Under the pieces are notes generated by a model that saw nothing but the letters and a program-made list of their open reading frames with translations, searched no databases and was not told the DNA's origin. From contig NZ_CP126980.1 in assembly GCF_030252345.1 (NCBI RefSeq), forward strand, positions 4,789,501 to 4,853,500: a stretch of DNA of 64,000 bases, in the 5' to 3' direction. The stretch comes from Actinoplanes oblitus (GTDB lineage: Bacteria > Actinomycetota > Actinomycetes > Mycobacteriales > Micromonosporaceae). This document shows, in pieces, positions 16,696 through 36,507 of the stretch (positions are counted from its first letter, which is position 1; the number at the start of each line of letters is the position of its first letter). The translations under genes were made by a program, and so were the position numbers.

Positions 16696-19600
16696 ATGGA
16701 CACACATCACCACCGGGACGAGGCGCCACTGGCCGTGGTGGGCATGGCCGGCCGGTTCCCCGGCGCCGCGGACGTCGACGGTCTGTGGAATCTGCTGATC
16801 GCCGGCGCCGACGCCATCGGCCCGGTCCCGGCCCGGCGCTGGGACGCGAGCGCCGTGCTCGACCCGGAACGGGCGATCCAGGGCGTCGGCGGCTTCATCG
16901 ACGGCGTGGAGGAATTCGACGCCGCGTTCTTCGGCGTCTCACCGCGCGAGGCGGCCGCGATCGACCCGCAGCAGCGCCTGCTGCTGGAGACGGCCTGGCG
17001 CACCCTCGAAGACGCCGGTATCCCGGCGGCCGGCCTCGCCGGATCCCGCACCGGTGTCTACGTCGGCGCCTCCTGGCACGACTACGAGCTGGTCCGCGGG
17101 CGCAGCGCCGCACCGGCGACGCCGCACAGCCTGGTCGGCAACGCGCTCGACGTGATCGCGGCTCGGGTGTCGTACTTCCTCAAGCTGCGGGGCCCGAGCC
17201 TGACCGTCGAAACCGGCTGCTCGTCGTCGCTGGTGGCCCTGCACCTGGCCGGGCAGGCCCTGCGCTCGGGCGAGATCGGGGCGGCGCTGGTCGCCGGGGT
17301 CAACCTCATCCTCGACCCGCACGTCACGGTCGGCCTGACCCACTTCGGCGCGCTCTCGCCGGACGGGCGCTGCGCCACCTTCTCGGACGAGGCCAACGGT
17401 TTCGTCCGGGGCGAGGGGGTCGCCGCGCTCTACCTCAAGACCCTCGACCGGGCGCTGGCCGACGGCGACCGGATCCACGGGGTCATCGCGCGAACCGTGG
17501 TGAACAACGACGGGGGCGGGGAGAGCCTGGTCACCCCCAGTCCCGAGGGTCAGGAGGATCTCATCCGGGCGGCGTACGGCCCGCCGGGCGAGGCCACCGG
17601 CCGGGCACCGTTCTACGTCGAGGCGCACGGCACCGGCACCGACCGCGGCGACCCGATCGAGGCCACCACGCTCGGCCGGCTGCTCGGCCGCCCCGGCGGT
17701 GAGCCCCTGCACGTGGGGTCGATCAAGACGAACATCGGCCACCTCGAGGCCTGCGCCGGCCTGGCCGGGCTGATCAAGCTGCTGCTCGTGCTGCGGCACC
17801 GGGTCGTGCCGCCGAGCCTGAACTCGCCGCGGCTCAACCCGGCGATCCCGTTCACCGAGTTGGGCGTACGGGTGGTGCGCGAACCGGTGCCGGTGCCCGC
17901 CGGTCCCGTCCGGCTGGGCGTGAGCTCGTTCGGCTGGGGCGGGACCAACGCCCACGTGGTGGTGCAGGACCCACCGGCGGCCGGGCCGCCGGGCGTACGC
18001 GAGGAGCGTCCGGCCGGACTTCCCGCCGTGACCATGCTGTCGGCCAGGGACTGGCCGTCGCTGACCCGCCGGGCCGCTGACCTGGCCGCCTGCGTGCCGG
18101 ACACCGAAGAGCAGGTGACGAGGCTGGCGGGCACCCTGGCCTGGCGACGTGATCACTTCGGCGTGCGGGCCGCCGTGCCGGGTTCCCGGCCGCGGGAGCT
18201 GAGCCGGCTGCTCGGCGCGCTGGCCGGCCGGACCGAGGACGTCCAGGACGAGCCCGGCCTGGTCACCGGCCGCGCGGTCCAGGCCGGCCGGGTCGCGTTC
18301 GTCTACCCGGGCCAGGGCGCGCAGTGGGGCGGGATGGGCCGCGAGCTGTATCACGACAGCCCGCTGTTCCGGGATGTGATCGACCGGTGCGCCGCGGCCC
18401 TGCGCCCGCACATCGAGTGGAACCTGCTGGACGTGTTCGCCCCCGGCGGCGGCGACGGCTGGATGGACCGGCTCGATCAGCTCCAGCCGGTCCTCTGGGC
18501 GACCGCGCTGGGCCTCACCGCGCTGTGGCGTGCCGCCGGCCTGGAGCCCGACGTGGTGATCGGCCACAGCCAGGGCGAGGTGGTGGCGGCCACCGTCACC
18601 GGCGCGCTCAGCCTCGAGGACGCCGCCCGGGTGGTGGCCAGGCGGAGCCGGATCGCGGCCCGCACCAGCGGTCACGGCCGGATGCTCATGGTCGACCTCG
18701 ACGTCACCGCGGCGTACGCCGCACTGGAGGGTTTCGAGGACACCGTCGCGCTGGCCGCGCACAACGGACCGACCTCCTGTGTGCTCTCCGGCGACGCCGA
18801 CTCGGTGTTGATCCTCAAGGAACTGCTGGAGGCCGAGGGCACGTACTGCCGCCTGGTCAACGTCGACTACGCCTCGCACAGCCCGCAGATGGACGCGTTG
18901 CGGCCCGATCTGCTCGATGCGCTGAGCACCGTCCGGCCCCGGGCGGGCCGCATCGCGATGATGTCCACGGTCCGCCGGGCGCTGGTGTCCGGTCCCGAAC
19001 TGGACGCCGCCTACTGGGCGGACAACCTGCGCCAGCCGGTGCTGTTCGCCGACGCGATCGGTGACCTGCTCGACGACGGCGTCACGCACATCGTCGAGGT
19101 CAGCCCGCACCCGATCCTGGTCACCCCGATCAAGCGGGTCTCGGCGCGGCGTGAGCACGCCCCGGCGGTGCTGGCCACCCTGCGACGTGGTCAGGGCGCC
19201 GCCGCCGACTTCGCGACGGCGATCGCCGGCGCCTACGTCGCCGGCCTGGAGCCGTTCGGTGGCCTGCCGCGCGAGGGTGTGGTGTCCGCGCCCGGATATC
19301 CGCTGCGGCCCGAGCCGTACTGGCCGGCCGAGGTCCCCGGCGGCCGGTCCGGCACGCAGGGCTTCGCCGCCGCGCTGCGCCCGGCACCGGACGACGCGGA
19401 CAGCTGGACCGCCACGTTCACGCTCTCCTCGGCCGGGGTGCCGTGGCTGGCCGACCACCAGGTGCACGACGTGCCGGTCCTGCCGGGCGCGGCGGTGCTG
19501 ACGGTCCTGTTGTCCAGCGCGTGGCAGCGGTGGCGGGCGGCCCCGGGACTGATCACCGGACTGCGGTTCACCGGCGCGGTGGCTCTCGGCGACACCCCGG

Positions 19601-22600
19601 TCGAGCTGGCCGCCCACTGGCGCGACACCGCCCGTGGCGCCAACGTCCGGCTGCTCGCGCTGCCCGAGGGGGCCACGGCGTGGGAGGAGAGGGCGACCGC
19701 CCGTCTCGTACGCGCCCAGCAGCCCCGCCTGGCGCCGGCCTTCCCCGGCGATCTCGCCGCCCGGCTCGGCCCGGACGCCGACGACTTCTATCGTCGCTGG
19801 CACGAGCGCGGGCTGCGGTACGGCCCCGCGCTGCGCGGCATCCGGCGGCTGGCCGCCGGCGAGGGGCGGGCGCTGGGGGAGATCGCGCTGGCCGAGCGGC
19901 TGCGCGCGGCCCCGGCCCGCGGCGCCCCGCACCCGGCCCTGCTCGACGCCGCGCTGCAGGTGGCATTGGCCGCCTGCGAGCCGGACGGCGACACCGCGGT
20001 GGTGCCGGTCGAGGTGAACACGGCCGAGATCCTGCGGGCGCCCGGGGAAACCACGACGACCCTCTGGTCGTACGCCGAACGCCGCGGTCCGGCCCACGCC
20101 GACGTGATCCTCTTCGACGAGGCCCGGCACCCGCTGATGGTGCTGCGCGGCCTGCGTTTCGAGCCTCTCGTCGAGCGCGGTGCCACCGCCGACGACCAGC
20201 TGCGCTACCACCTCGCCTGGATCGAGCCGACCGGACCGGAACCCGCGCCCGTCCCCGGCCGCTGGGCGCTCTGCTCCCCGCCGGCGGAGTCCGATGAGGC
20301 GCTGGCCGAGGCCATGGCGAAGCTGGGCGCCGAGATCGTGTCCCACCGGCCGGGCGACGCCGTGCCCGACGGCCTGGACGGGCTCGTCCTCCTCGCGCCG
20401 CCCGCGTCCGCGGGCAGCGATACCCAGGAGCGCGGGCTCGGCGTGCTGGCCCGCCTCGCCGCGTCCTGCACCGCCGCCGGAACGGCACCGCGGCTGACGG
20501 TGGTGACGGCCGGCGCCCAGGCCGTCACGGCCACCGACGTCGTCGACCCGTCCGCCGCGCTCTACTGGGGCTTCACCCGGGTGCTGCGCCGCGAGCACGG
20601 CGAGCTCGGCGCGCGCCTGATCGACGTCGACCCGGCCGATCCGGAGTGGGCGGTCCGGGCCGCCGCCGAAGTGCTCGGGGACTCACCCGACGACCAGGTC
20701 GCGCTCCGCGGGCACCGGCGTCTCGTCGCCCGGCTCAGCCCCGGTCCGGGCGCCCCGCCCCCGGCCGCGCTGCCGCCGCCGGTCACCCCGCCGCAGCCGT
20801 TCCGCGGCGCGGTGACCACCGACGGGCGGCTGATCTGGGTGCCGGACCGCCGGCGTCGCTCCGGCCCCGGCGAGGTGAGCGTCGCGGTGACCGCGGTGGC
20901 CGTCGACGACCATGACGAGGCCCGGCTGCGCGGCGCCGTCACCGACGCCGAAGACACCTGTCTCGGCACCGCCTGCGCCGGCGTCGTCACCGCCGTCGGC
21001 CCGGACATCACCGGCATCGCGGTGGGCGACCGGGTCGTCGCCTGCACCCCGGGCGCGCTGGCCGCCGAGGTCACCGTCCGGGCCGATCACACCCGGCCGG
21101 CGCCGCCGGGGCTGAGCGACGCCGAGGCGGCCGTCCTGCCCCTGGTGCTCACCACCGCCTGGCACGCCCTGGTCCGCCTGGGTGGGGTGGAGACCGGCGA
21201 CACCGTCCTGATCCACGCGGGTGCCGACGGCGCGGCCCTGGCCGGGGTGGCGCTGGCCCGGCTGCGAGGTGCCCGGGTCCTGGCCACCGCCGGCGACACG
21301 GCCGCGGGAGAGCTGGCCGAGGCGGCCGGCGCCGCGCTCGTGGTCGACATCCGCGACCCGGACTGGGCGGTGGCGGTGCTGACCGCCACCGGTGGCCGCG
21401 GCGTCGACATGGTGCTGCACCCGCAGTCCGACCCGGACGTGGAGATCGAGGACAGCCTGACCGTGCTCGGCGCCGAGGGCCGCGTCGTGGTGCTGGGCAC
21501 CGGCACCGTCCGGATGCACCGTCCGGACCTGCTGCGCCCCGGCGTAGGGCTCAGCGTCTGCGACATCCGGCAGCTGCTCGGCCGGCACCCGCACCGCTTC
21601 GCCCGCACCCTGGAACTGGTGTGGGACCTGGTCGCCGACGGCCGGGTGCCCGCCCCGCCGGTGCGGACCATGACGTACGCCCAGGCGGCCCGGACGGCAC
21701 CGGACTGGAACCGCCGCGGCGCGGAGCGGCTGGCGCTGACCGACCCGGCAACCGCCACCGAGGTGACCCCGGTGCCCCGCCCCGGCGGCCAGTTCCGGGC
21801 CGACGGCGCCTACCTGATCACCGGTGGACTCGGCGCGCTCGGTCTGTCGCTGGCCGAACACCTCGCCGACCGGGGAGCGGGCGCCTTGGTGTTGCTCGGC
21901 CGCTCCGGCCCGGACGCCACCGCGGAACTGCGGGTCAAGGCGCTGCGCGCGCAGAACGTCCAGGTCGAGGTCGTGGCCGGCGACGTCGCCGACATGGGCG
22001 CGCTCGGCCTGGCCCTGGCCGGCGTCCGGGACCGGATCCCGCCGCTGCGCGGCGTCGTGCACGCGGCCGGCGTCCTCGCCGACGCCACCGTCGCCACCCT
22101 CACCGACCGGCACGTGCACACCGCGGTCGCCGTCAAGCTCGGCGGCGCCCGGCACCTCGACGCGCTCACTCGCGACGACCCGCTCGACTTCTTCGTCCTC
22201 TTCAGTTCGGTGGCCGGGTTGCTGGGCAACCCGGGCCAGGCCGCCTACAGCGCGGCCAACGCCGCCCTCGACGCGTTCGCCGAGGCGCGGCGCCGGGCCG
22301 GGCGGGCGACCCTGAGCGTCCAGTGGGGGCCGTTCACCGGCGTCGGGCTGGCCGCCGCCGAACAGGGGCGCGGCGACCGGCTGGCCAGCCGCGGGATGGG
22401 TGGCATCGCAGCCGAGGCGGCGTGGGCGGCGCTGACCGCGGCGCTCGACGAGGACCGGCCGGTCACCGCGTACGTCGACCTGGATCTGAGGCGATGGTTC
22501 GACGCGAACCCGGAGACGGCGGCCCTGCCCAGCTGGCGCACCCTGCTCGAACTCTCGCGCCGCGACGGCGGCCCGGCGGTTGCCGACGGCGACTTCCTGG

Positions 22601-22911
22601 CCCGCCTGCACGCCGCGGCCGGCACCGACCGGCTACGCGTGGCCGAGGTCAAGGTGCGCGAGCTGACCGGCCGGGTGCTGCGGCTCGACCCGGCCACCAT
22701 CGAGTCCGACGCCGGCTTCAAGTCCCTCGGCCTGGACTCGCTGCTCAGCCTGGAACTGCGCAACCGGCTGGAGTCGGTCTTCGGCCTGCGGCTGTCCCCG
22801 ACCGTGCTCTGGGCCCACAGCTCGGCCCGGGCCCTGGCCGCCGCCCTCTGCGAGCGCCTGGCGGCCCCGCCCACCCCGGTGCCCGAACCGGCCCGACCGG
22901 CGCCCGCCTGA
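16696..22911 (+). CDS. Type I PKS1: KS-AT(methylmalonyl)-DH-ER-KR-ACP
   Basis: A 2071-residue single-module synthase with all reductive domains. The KS has Cys175 in the unusual context ETGCSSSL (normally DTACSSSL), plus HGTGT and NIGHLEA histidines. The AT has Ser625 in GHSQGE and YASHS at the specificity site, the mark of methylmalonyl-CoA. The DH has His921 in [12 protein letters not shown] and DAALQ. The ER nucleotide loop is degenerate ([12 protein letters not shown] instead of HAAAGGVGMAA), so activity is uncertain. The KR has GGLGALG, the Ser-Tyr-Asn set and a B-type Asp. The ACP Ser2015 is in LGLDSL. ATG 16696 follows GAGGAGG. It lacks an N-terminal docking coil, unlike PKS2 and PKS3. 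Confidence 0.93.
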   Translation: MDTHHHRDEAPLAVVGMAGRFPGAADVDGLWNLLIAGADAIGPVPARRWDASAVLDPERAIQGVGGFIDGVEEFDAAFFGVSPREAAAIDPQQRLLLETAWRTLEDAGIPAAGLAGSRTGVYVGASWHDYELVRGRSAAPATPHSLVGNALDVIAARVSYFLKLRGPSLTVETGCSSSLVALHLAGQALRSGEIGAALVAGVNLILDPHVTVGLTHFGALSPDGRCATFSDEANGFVRGEGVAALYLKTLDRALADGDRIHGVIARTVVNNDGGGESLVTPSPEGQEDLIRAAYGPPGEATGRAPFYVEAHGTGTDRGDPIEATTLGRLLGRPGGEPLHVGSIKTNIGHLEACAGLAGLIKLLLVLRHRVVPPSLNSPRLNPAIPFTELGVRVVREPVPVPAGPVRLGVSSFGWGGTNAHVVVQDPPAAGPPGVREERPAGLPAVTMLSARDWPSLTRRAADLAACVPDTEEQVTRLAGTLAWRRDHFGVRAAVPGSRPRELSRLLGALAGRTEDVQDEPGLVTGRAVQAGRVAFVYPGQGAQWGGMGRELYHDSPLFRDVIDRCAAALRPHIEWNLLDVFAPGGGDGWMDRLDQLQPVLWATALGLTALWRAAGLEPDVVIGHSQGEVVAATVTGALSLEDAARVVARRSRIAARTSGHGRMLMVDLDVTAAYAALEGFEDTVALAAHNGPTSCVLSGDADSVLILKELLEAEGTYCRLVNVDYASHSPQMDALRPDLLDALSTVRPRAGRIAMMSTVRRALVSGPELDAAYWADNLRQPVLFADAIGDLLDDGVTHIVEVSPHPILVTPIKRVSARREHAPAVLATLRRGQGAAADFATAIAGAYVAGLEPFGGLPREGVVSAPGYPLRPEPYWPAEVPGGRSGTQGFAAALRPAPDDADSWTATFTLSSAGVPWLADHQVHDVPVLPGAAVLTVLLSSAWQRWRAAPGLITGLRFTGAVALGDTPVELAAHWRDTARGANVRLLALPEGATAWEERATARLVRAQQPRLAPAFPGDLAARLGPDADDFYRRWHERGLRYGPALRGIRRLAAGEGRALGEIALAERLRAAPARGAPHPALLDAALQVALAACEPDGDTAVVPVEVNTAEILRAPGETTTTLWSYAERRGPAHADVILFDEARHPLMVLRGLRFEPLVERGATADDQLRYHLAWIEPTGPEPAPVPGRWALCSPPAESDEALAEAMAKLGAEIVSHRPGDAVPDGLDGLVLLAPPASAGSDTQERGLGVLARLAASCTAAGTAPRLTVVTAGAQAVTATDVVDPSAALYWGFTRVLRREHGELGARLIDVDPADPEWAVRAAAEVLGDSPDDQVALRGHRRLVARLSPGPGAPPPAALPPPVTPPQPFRGAVTTDGRLIWVPDRRRRSGPGEVSVAVTAVAVDDHDEARLRGAVTDAEDTCLGTACAGVVTAVGPDITGIAVGDRVVACTPGALAAEVTVRADHTRPAPPGLSDAEAAVLPLVLTTAWHALVRLGGVETGDTVLIHAGADGAALAGVALARLRGARVLATAGDTAAGELAEAAGAALVVDIRDPDWAVAVLTATGGRGVDMVLHPQSDPDVEIEDSLTVLGAEGRVVVLGTGTVRMHRPDLLRPGVGLSVCDIRQLLGRHPHRFARTLELVWDLVADGRVPAPPVRTMTYAQAARTAPDWNRRGAERLALTDPATATEVTPVPRPGGQFRADGAYLITGGLGALGLSLAEHLADRGAGALVLLGRSGPDATAELRVKALRAQNVQVEVVAGDVADMGALGLALAGVRDRIPPLRGVVHAAGVLADATVATLTDRHVHTAVAVKLGGARHLDALTRDDPLDFFVLFSSVAGLLGNPGQAAYSAANAALDAFAEARRRAGRATLSVQWGPFTGVGLAAAEQGRGDRLASRGMGGIAAEAAWAALTAALDEDRPVTAYVDLDLRRWFDANPETAALPSWRTLLELSRRDGGPAVADGDFLARLHAAAGTDRLRVAEVKVRELTGRVLRLDPATIESDAGFKSLGLDSLLSLELRNRLESVFGLRLSPTVLWAHSSARALAAALCERLAAPPTPVPEPARPAPA

Positions 22912-22930
22912 CACCCCACGGAGGACCGAC

Positions 22931-31561
<8,631 letters not shown>

Positions 31562-31565
31562 ACAC

Positions 31566-33836
31566 ATGGACGAGCAGGAGATCCGGCAGCTGATGGCGAC
31601 CCAGCTGGAGAAGTCGCGCCGGCTGCAGGCCCGGATCGGCGAGCTCGAGGCGGCGTCGCGGGCCCCGGTAGCGGTGATCGGCATGGGCCTGCGGCTGCCC
31701 GGCGGGGTGACCACACCGGAGGACTACTGGGACCTGCTGCACCGGCCCGGCGACGTCGCCCGTGAGATCCCGGCGGACCGGCCGGGGCTGCGCGCGGTCT
31801 TCGACCCGGTGCCGGGCCGGGCCGGGCGGTCGTACGTGGATCGCGCCGGGTTCCTCGACGACGTGGCCGGTTTCGACGCCGCCTTCTTCGGCATCTCGCA
31901 GCGGGAGGCGGCCCGGCTCGACCCGCAGCAGCGGATGCTGCTCGAGACGGCGTGGGAGGCGCTGGAGCGGGCCGGCCTGGCGGTGCGGCGTTCCGACCGC
32001 CTCGACGTCGGCGTCTACCTGGGCATGATGGCCTCGGAGTACAACGAGCGGCTGGCCGACCGGGGCGACGCCAGCCGGGTCGACCCCTACTACACCACCG
32101 GCGGCGGCCTGTGCTTCGGTGCCGGCCGGATCAGCTACGTGATGGGCTTCAAGGGCCCGGTGATCAGCGTCGACACCGCCTGCTCCTCCTCGCTGTCGGC
32201 GCTGCACCTGGCCGTCCGCGCGCTTCGCTCCGGTGAGTGCCGGTACGCCCTGGTCTGCGGCAGCAACCTGCTGCTGTCGGCCAACCTGATGGTCTCGCTG
32301 AGCCAGGCGCGTGCCCTGTCACCCGGCGGCCGGTCGCGCTCGTTCCTGGCCGGAGCCGATGGGTACGGGCGCGGCGAGGGCGTCGGCGTGCTGGTGCTGC
32401 AGCGCCTGGCCGACGCCGAACGCGAGCGTCGTCCCGTCCTGGCCGTGGTCCGGGGCACCGCGATGAACTCCGACGGCGCCGCCTCGGGGCTGACCGCCCC
32501 GAACGGCCCGGCCCAGCAGGAGGTGGTCCGGGCCGCGCTCCGCGACGCCGGCACCGACCCGGCCGAACTCGGCTGGGTCGAGGCGCACGGCACCGGAACC
32601 GCGCTTGGCGATCCGATCGAGGTGCACGCGCTGGCCGAGGTGCTCGGCGAGAGCATCCGGCGGCGTGGCGTCCCGCTGGCGATCGGCAGCGTCAAGGCGC
32701 GCCTGGGCCACCTGGAGGCCGCGTCGGGGATCGCCGCGGTGATGAAGACCGTGCTGATGCTGCGGCACGGCGAGATCCCGGCGGCGCTGGACCCGGAGGA
32801 CGGGCCGCTCAACGAGCACATCGACTGGGCCGCCCTGCCGTTCACCGTGCCCCGCGACCACCAGCCGTGGCCCGCGACCCTGGCCGGGCGGGTGGCCTCG
32901 GTCAACTCGTTCGGGATGAGCGGGACGAACGTGCACGCGGTGCTCGCCGCCGGCCCGCCCGTCCCCGACGGCGACCCGGTCCCGCCCGAGCGGCCGCACC
33001 TGCTCACCCTCTCGGCCCGGAGCGAGCCGGCGCTGACCGCGCTGGCCCGGTCGGTCGCCAGCCGGCTGAGCAAGGCGGCGCCGGCCGAGGTCGCCTCGAT
33101 CTGTCACACCTTGCGGTGCGGGCGCGCCGCGTTCGCGTACCGGATCGCCGTCGTCGCCTCGACCGGAGCGGACCTGGCCGTACGCATCGAGGAGGCGCTG
33201 TGGCGGCCGATGACCGCCGTGCCCCGAGGTGGCCCCGGACCGGTACGCCTGCTGTCCGGTGACGCCGGTGTGCCCGCGCTGCTGCACGACCTCGGGGTGC
33301 CGGCCGTCCCCCAGCCGGGCACCGGCGCGGCGCAGCTCGCCTGGGGTGGCCGGCGGTTTCCGCTGACCACCCTGGAAGGCACCCTGACCGCCGTGGCGGC
33401 CCTCTTCGAGGACGGCGCCGACCTGCGGTTCGACGCCCTGCGCGGGCCGCACGACCGCTTCGTCGCCGACCTGCCGACCTATCCGTTCCAGCGGCGGCGC
33501 TTCTGGGTGGACGAGCCGGTACCCGGCGGTCCGGCCGTGGCCGGCGCGCCCGAGCCGACCGGCGACGGCGCGCCCGACGTCGCCGACCGGACGGCCGTGC
33601 ACGACTATCTGGCGGCGCGGCTGCGGGAGGTGCTCGACGCCGACGAGCTCGACGAGCAGCGTTCGTTCCTGGACAGCGGCGGGGACTCGTTCGCCTCGGT
33701 GCTGTTCGTGCAGCGGGTCGAGCAGGCCTACGAGGTCGGCCTGCGCCCCGAGGACCTGCCGCTCGACCTGCCGCTGGCCGAGTTCCTCGGACGGCTGGCC
33801 GCCGGTGTCGTCCGGCGCACCGGGACAGCGTCGTGA
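31566..33836 (+). CDS. Type I PKS3: AT-less KS with carrier domain
   Basis: A 756-residue minimal module, 4 bases after PKS2. An N-terminal coil (residues 1-35, DEQEIRQLMATQLEKSRRL) is a typical docking helix. The KS has Cys206 in DTACSSSL and HGTGT, but the usual KxNIGH motif reads KARLGHLEA. There is no AT; a reduced linker ends with the LPTYPFQRRRFW motif. The carrier has Ser708 in the context SGGDSFAS, which resembles peptidyl carriers more than PKS ACPs. This may be the last polyketide module, handing the chain to NRPS2. It needs a malonyl unit from another AT, or it may only translocate the chain. Confidence 0.9.
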   Translation: MDEQEIRQLMATQLEKSRRLQARIGELEAASRAPVAVIGMGLRLPGGVTTPEDYWDLLHRPGDVAREIPADRPGLRAVFDPVPGRAGRSYVDRAGFLDDVAGFDAAFFGISQREAARLDPQQRMLLETAWEALERAGLAVRRSDRLDVGVYLGMMASEYNERLADRGDASRVDPYYTTGGGLCFGAGRISYVMGFKGPVISVDTACSSSLSALHLAVRALRSGECRYALVCGSNLLLSANLMVSLSQARALSPGGRSRSFLAGADGYGRGEGVGVLVLQRLADAERERRPVLAVVRGTAMNSDGAASGLTAPNGPAQQEVVRAALRDAGTDPAELGWVEAHGTGTALGDPIEVHALAEVLGESIRRRGVPLAIGSVKARLGHLEAASGIAAVMKTVLMLRHGEIPAALDPEDGPLNEHIDWAALPFTVPRDHQPWPATLAGRVASVNSFGMSGTNVHAVLAAGPPVPDGDPVPPERPHLLTLSARSEPALTALARSVASRLSKAAPAEVASICHTLRCGRAAFAYRIAVVASTGADLAVRIEEALWRPMTAVPRGGPGPVRLLSGDAGVPALLHDLGVPAVPQPGTGAAQLAWGGRRFPLTTLEGTLTAVAALFEDGADLRFDALRGPHDRFVADLPTYPFQRRRFWVDEPVPGGPAVAGAPEPTGDGAPDVADRTAVHDYLAARLREVLDADELDEQRSFLDSGGDSFASVLFVQRVEQAYEVGLRPEDLPLDLPLAEFLGRLAAGVVRRTGTAS

Positions 33837-34597
33837 CGAGCCTGTTCGTGCGGCCCCGCCGGGTGGCCGACCCGGAACTCACCCTGGTCGTCTTTCACCA
33901 CGCGGGCGGCTCGGCGGCCGGGTACCACCCGCTGACCCGGTGGCTGCCGGAGCGCTGGGACCTGCTGATCCTGGACATGCCGGGGCGCGGCAAACGCGTT
34001 GGCGAGCGCCTGCCGGACACGCCGGCCGGGTTCTACGCCGGGCTGCGCCGCGACATCCTCGGCCTGTCCGGCACCGGGCCGTACGCGCTGTTCGGGCACA
34101 GCCTCGGCGCCGTGGTCGCGGTGGAGGCGGCGTACGCGCTGCGGGAGCGCGGCACCCCGCCGGTCTGGGTGGGAGTCTCCGGACGTCTCCCGCCGGGCCG
34201 GTCCCTGGCGGCCCCCGGCCTCGCCGCGGACATGCCGGACGACCGGCTGCTGCGGGCGCTGCACGCCCTCGGCGGCCTGCCCGACGGCCTGGCCGCCGCG
34301 CCCGCCTTCCAGCAGCGGTTTCTCGAGCTGCTTCGCCACGACCTGCGGGTCCTGGCCGGGCACCGGCCAGACCCGGCGCGCGGGCCCCTGCCGGTGCCGC
34401 TGACCGTCTTCGGGAGCACGGAGGACCCGCTGACCCCGGTTCCGGAGCTCGCCGGCTGGGCGGCGATGACGACCGCACCGGTCCGGCAGCGGATCTTCCA
34501 GGGCGGCCACTTCCCCTTCCGCCGCGACGGCTTCCGGGAACTCGGGGCGGCGATCACCGCCGAGATCCGCGCGCTTTCGCTGACCGACGGGAGATGA
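33833..34597 (+). CDS. Second type II thioesterase
   Basis: A 254-residue alpha/beta hydrolase of the type II thioesterase family. It shows HHAGGSAAGY near the N-terminus, the nucleophile motif GHSLGA and a C-terminal GGHFPF histidine. GTG 33833 overlaps the PKS3 stop as GTGA. It is clearly diverged from the thioesterase at 4830, so the cluster has two separate editing enzymes, perhaps one serving the NRPS arm and one the PKS arm; that division is an inference. Confidence 0.92.
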   Translation: MTSLFVRPRRVADPELTLVVFHHAGGSAAGYHPLTRWLPERWDLLILDMPGRGKRVGERLPDTPAGFYAGLRRDILGLSGTGPYALFGHSLGAVVAVEAAYALRERGTPPVWVGVSGRLPPGRSLAAPGLAADMPDDRLLRALHALGGLPDGLAAAPAFQQRFLELLRHDLRVLAGHRPDPARGPLPVPLTVFGSTEDPLTPVPELAGWAAMTTAPVRQRIFQGGHFPFRRDGFRELGAAITAEIRALSLTDGR

Positions 34598-35127
34598 GCA
34601 GTCCCATGACCATCGATCCGACACTCGGCACGCCCCCGGCCACCGACCTGCGCCTGCTGATGGCGTCGTTCCCGACCGGGGTCAGCGTGGTGACCGCGCT
34701 GGGGGAGCCAGCCGTTCCCCGCGGCATGACCTGCACGTCGCTGTGCAGCGTGTCGCTGGACCCGCCGGTGCTGCTGGTCTGCCTGCGCTCGGACAGCCCG
34801 ACCCGGGAGGCGGTGGCGGGCAGCAGCCGGTTCGCGGTGAACCTGCTGCACGCCCGGTCGCAGCAGGTGGCTCGCATGTTCGCCTCCGGCCGGGCCGACC
34901 GCTTCGACCTCATCCAGTGGCGCCACGGCGCCGAGGCGGCCGGGCCGCACCTGGTGGCGGACGCGCACACGGTCGCCGACTGCTCGGTCCTGGCCACCCA
35001 CGTCGTCGGGACCCACACGGTGGTCATGGGCCGGGTCGAGCGGGTCACCGCGCTGCGCGAACAAAACCCGCTGCTGTACGGCCTGCGCCGCTACGCCACC
35101 TGGCCCGACGCCCCCGAACCGGCCTGA
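34594..35127 (+). CDS. Flavin reductase (FMN-binding split-barrel family)
   Basis: A 177-residue NAD(P)H:flavin oxidoreductase of the HpaC/ActVB-like family, recognised from FPTGVSVVTA, MTCTSLCSVSLDPPVLLVCL, RFAVNLLHARSQ and the GRVERV strand. It would supply reduced FAD to the two halogenases, which cannot reduce flavin themselves. The ATG at 34594 overlaps the thioesterase stop as ATGA; ATG 34606, with GGGAG 12 bases before it, is an equally possible start and changes only 4 residues. Confidence 0.9.
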   Translation: MSSPMTIDPTLGTPPATDLRLLMASFPTGVSVVTALGEPAVPRGMTCTSLCSVSLDPPVLLVCLRSDSPTREAVAGSSRFAVNLLHARSQQVARMFASGRADRFDLIQWRHGAEAAGPHLVADAHTVADCSVLATHVVGTHTVVMGRVERVTALREQNPLLYGLRRYATWPDAPEPA

Positions 35128-35151
35128 GCCCGCCGACAGAGAGGACCCCTC

Positions 35152-36507
35152 ATGGTTGCAGGACCCACCCGGCACGCTCTGGTGCTCGGCGCCGGACTGG
35201 CCGGCTCGCTCGCCGCGGCCGCGCTGGCCCGCCGGTTCGACACGGTGACGATGGTCGAGCGTGACGACCTCCGAACCGCCGCCGGTCCGCGCCGTGGCAT
35301 CCCGCAGGCGCGCCAGTCCCACCTGCTGATGGGCGCGGGGGCCCGGGCGATGGAGAGCCTCGTGCCCGGGGTGCTCGGCGACCTGCGCGCCGCCGGTGCC
35401 CACTTCCTGGCCGCACCGACCGAGGTGGCCTTTCTGACCAAGTACGGCTGGCTGCCCCGTACGCCGCACGACGAGTACGTCGTCTGCTGCGGCCGTGACC
35501 TGCTCGACCGGGTGGTCCGGAACCGGGTCCTGGCCCGGCACCGGATCGAGGTGCTCGACGCGCACGACGTGGTGGGGCTGCTCGGCGTGCCCACCGCGGT
35601 CGGCGGTGCGGTGGTGCGCAGCCGGCGGACGGGCGAGCAGTCCGTCGTCGCCGCCGATTTCGTGGTCGCCGCGACCGGGCGGTCGAGCCGGGTCGCCTCG
35701 TGGTTGCGGGATCTCGGGCTGCCCGAGGTGCCGGACGAGGTGGTCGACGCGGGCACCGCCTACGCGACCCGGATCTTCGATGCCGGGCTGCCCCCGGGGC
35801 AGCGGGCACCGGCGATCGTCATGATCGCCAACGTGACCGGAGACGCGGTCGGCGGCGTGCTGCTGCCGATCGAGGACGGCCTGATGACCGCCACGATGAT
35901 CGGCATGCGCGGGTCGGAACCGCCGACCGGCGACACCGAGTTCCTCGCCTTCGCCAAGCAGCTGCCCCACCCGGAGATCGCCGACGTTCTCGCCGCCGCG
36001 CAGCCGGTCGGCCCGGCCCGCGGCTTCCGGGGCCTGGTCAACCGCCGCTCGCTCTTCGAACGGCTGCCGGCCTGGCCGGAGCGGTTCGTGGCGGTCGGCG
36101 ACGCGGCGGCGGTGCTGAACCCGGCGCACGCGCACGGCATGTCGGTGGCGGCGTTCGGGGTGGCCGCGCTGGCCGCCGGGCTCGAGCGGCACGGCAACAC
36201 GCCGGGTCTGGCCGGTCGCGTGCAGCGGGCGGTCCGGCGGCGCGGCCGTGACGCGTGGGATCTCGCGGTGAGCGACGACCTGCGGCATCCGCGGGTGCTC
36301 GGCCCGCGGCCCGGCCCGGCCGGGCGCGTCCAGAACCGGTACGCCGACCGGATCACCCATGTCGCGACCGCCCGCCCGCCGGTGACCCGGGCGCTCGTGG
36401 ACGTCATCGCCCTGGCGAAGCCGGTGTCGGCGCTGCTGACACCGCGGCTGCTCTGGGCCGCGGCCCGCGGACCGGGTCAGACACGACAGCAGGAGGCCGG
36501 GAAGTGA
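35152..36507 (+). CDS. FAD-dependent monooxygenase, epoxidase-like
   Basis: A 451-residue class A-type flavoprotein. The Rossmann FAD motif is VLGAGLAGSLAA near the N-terminus, followed by the FAD ribose acid in MVERDDL, and GDAAAVLNPAHAHGM is the second FAD motif, with Asn-Pro as in squalene epoxidase-like enzymes. By eye it is closest to the polyether epoxidases of the MonCI/LasC group and related alkene epoxidases, but hydroxylation cannot be excluded. Its stop overlaps the epoxide hydrolase start (GTGA), a strong hint that it makes an epoxide. ATG 35152 follows AGAGAGGA. Confidence 0.82.
   Translation: MVAGPTRHALVLGAGLAGSLAAAALARRFDTVTMVERDDLRTAAGPRRGIPQARQSHLLMGAGARAMESLVPGVLGDLRAAGAHFLAAPTEVAFLTKYGWLPRTPHDEYVVCCGRDLLDRVVRNRVLARHRIEVLDAHDVVGLLGVPTAVGGAVVRSRRTGEQSVVAADFVVAATGRSSRVASWLRDLGLPEVPDEVVDAGTAYATRIFDAGLPPGQRAPAIVMIANVTGDAVGGVLLPIEDGLMTATMIGMRGSEPPTGDTEFLAFAKQLPHPEIADVLAAAQPVGPARGFRGLVNRRSLFERLPAWPERFVAVGDAAAVLNPAHAHGMSVAAFGVAALAAGLERHGNTPGLAGRVQRAVRRRGRDAWDLAVSDDLRHPRVLGPRPGPAGRVQNRYADRITHVATARPPVTRALVDVIALAKPVSALLTPRLLWAAARGPGQTRQQEAGK

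Noticed and set aside
16939..20598. A 1219-codon minus-strand frame opposite PKS1
   Set aside because: Same third-position GC effect; no recognisable protein family, fully overlapped by real PKS domains.
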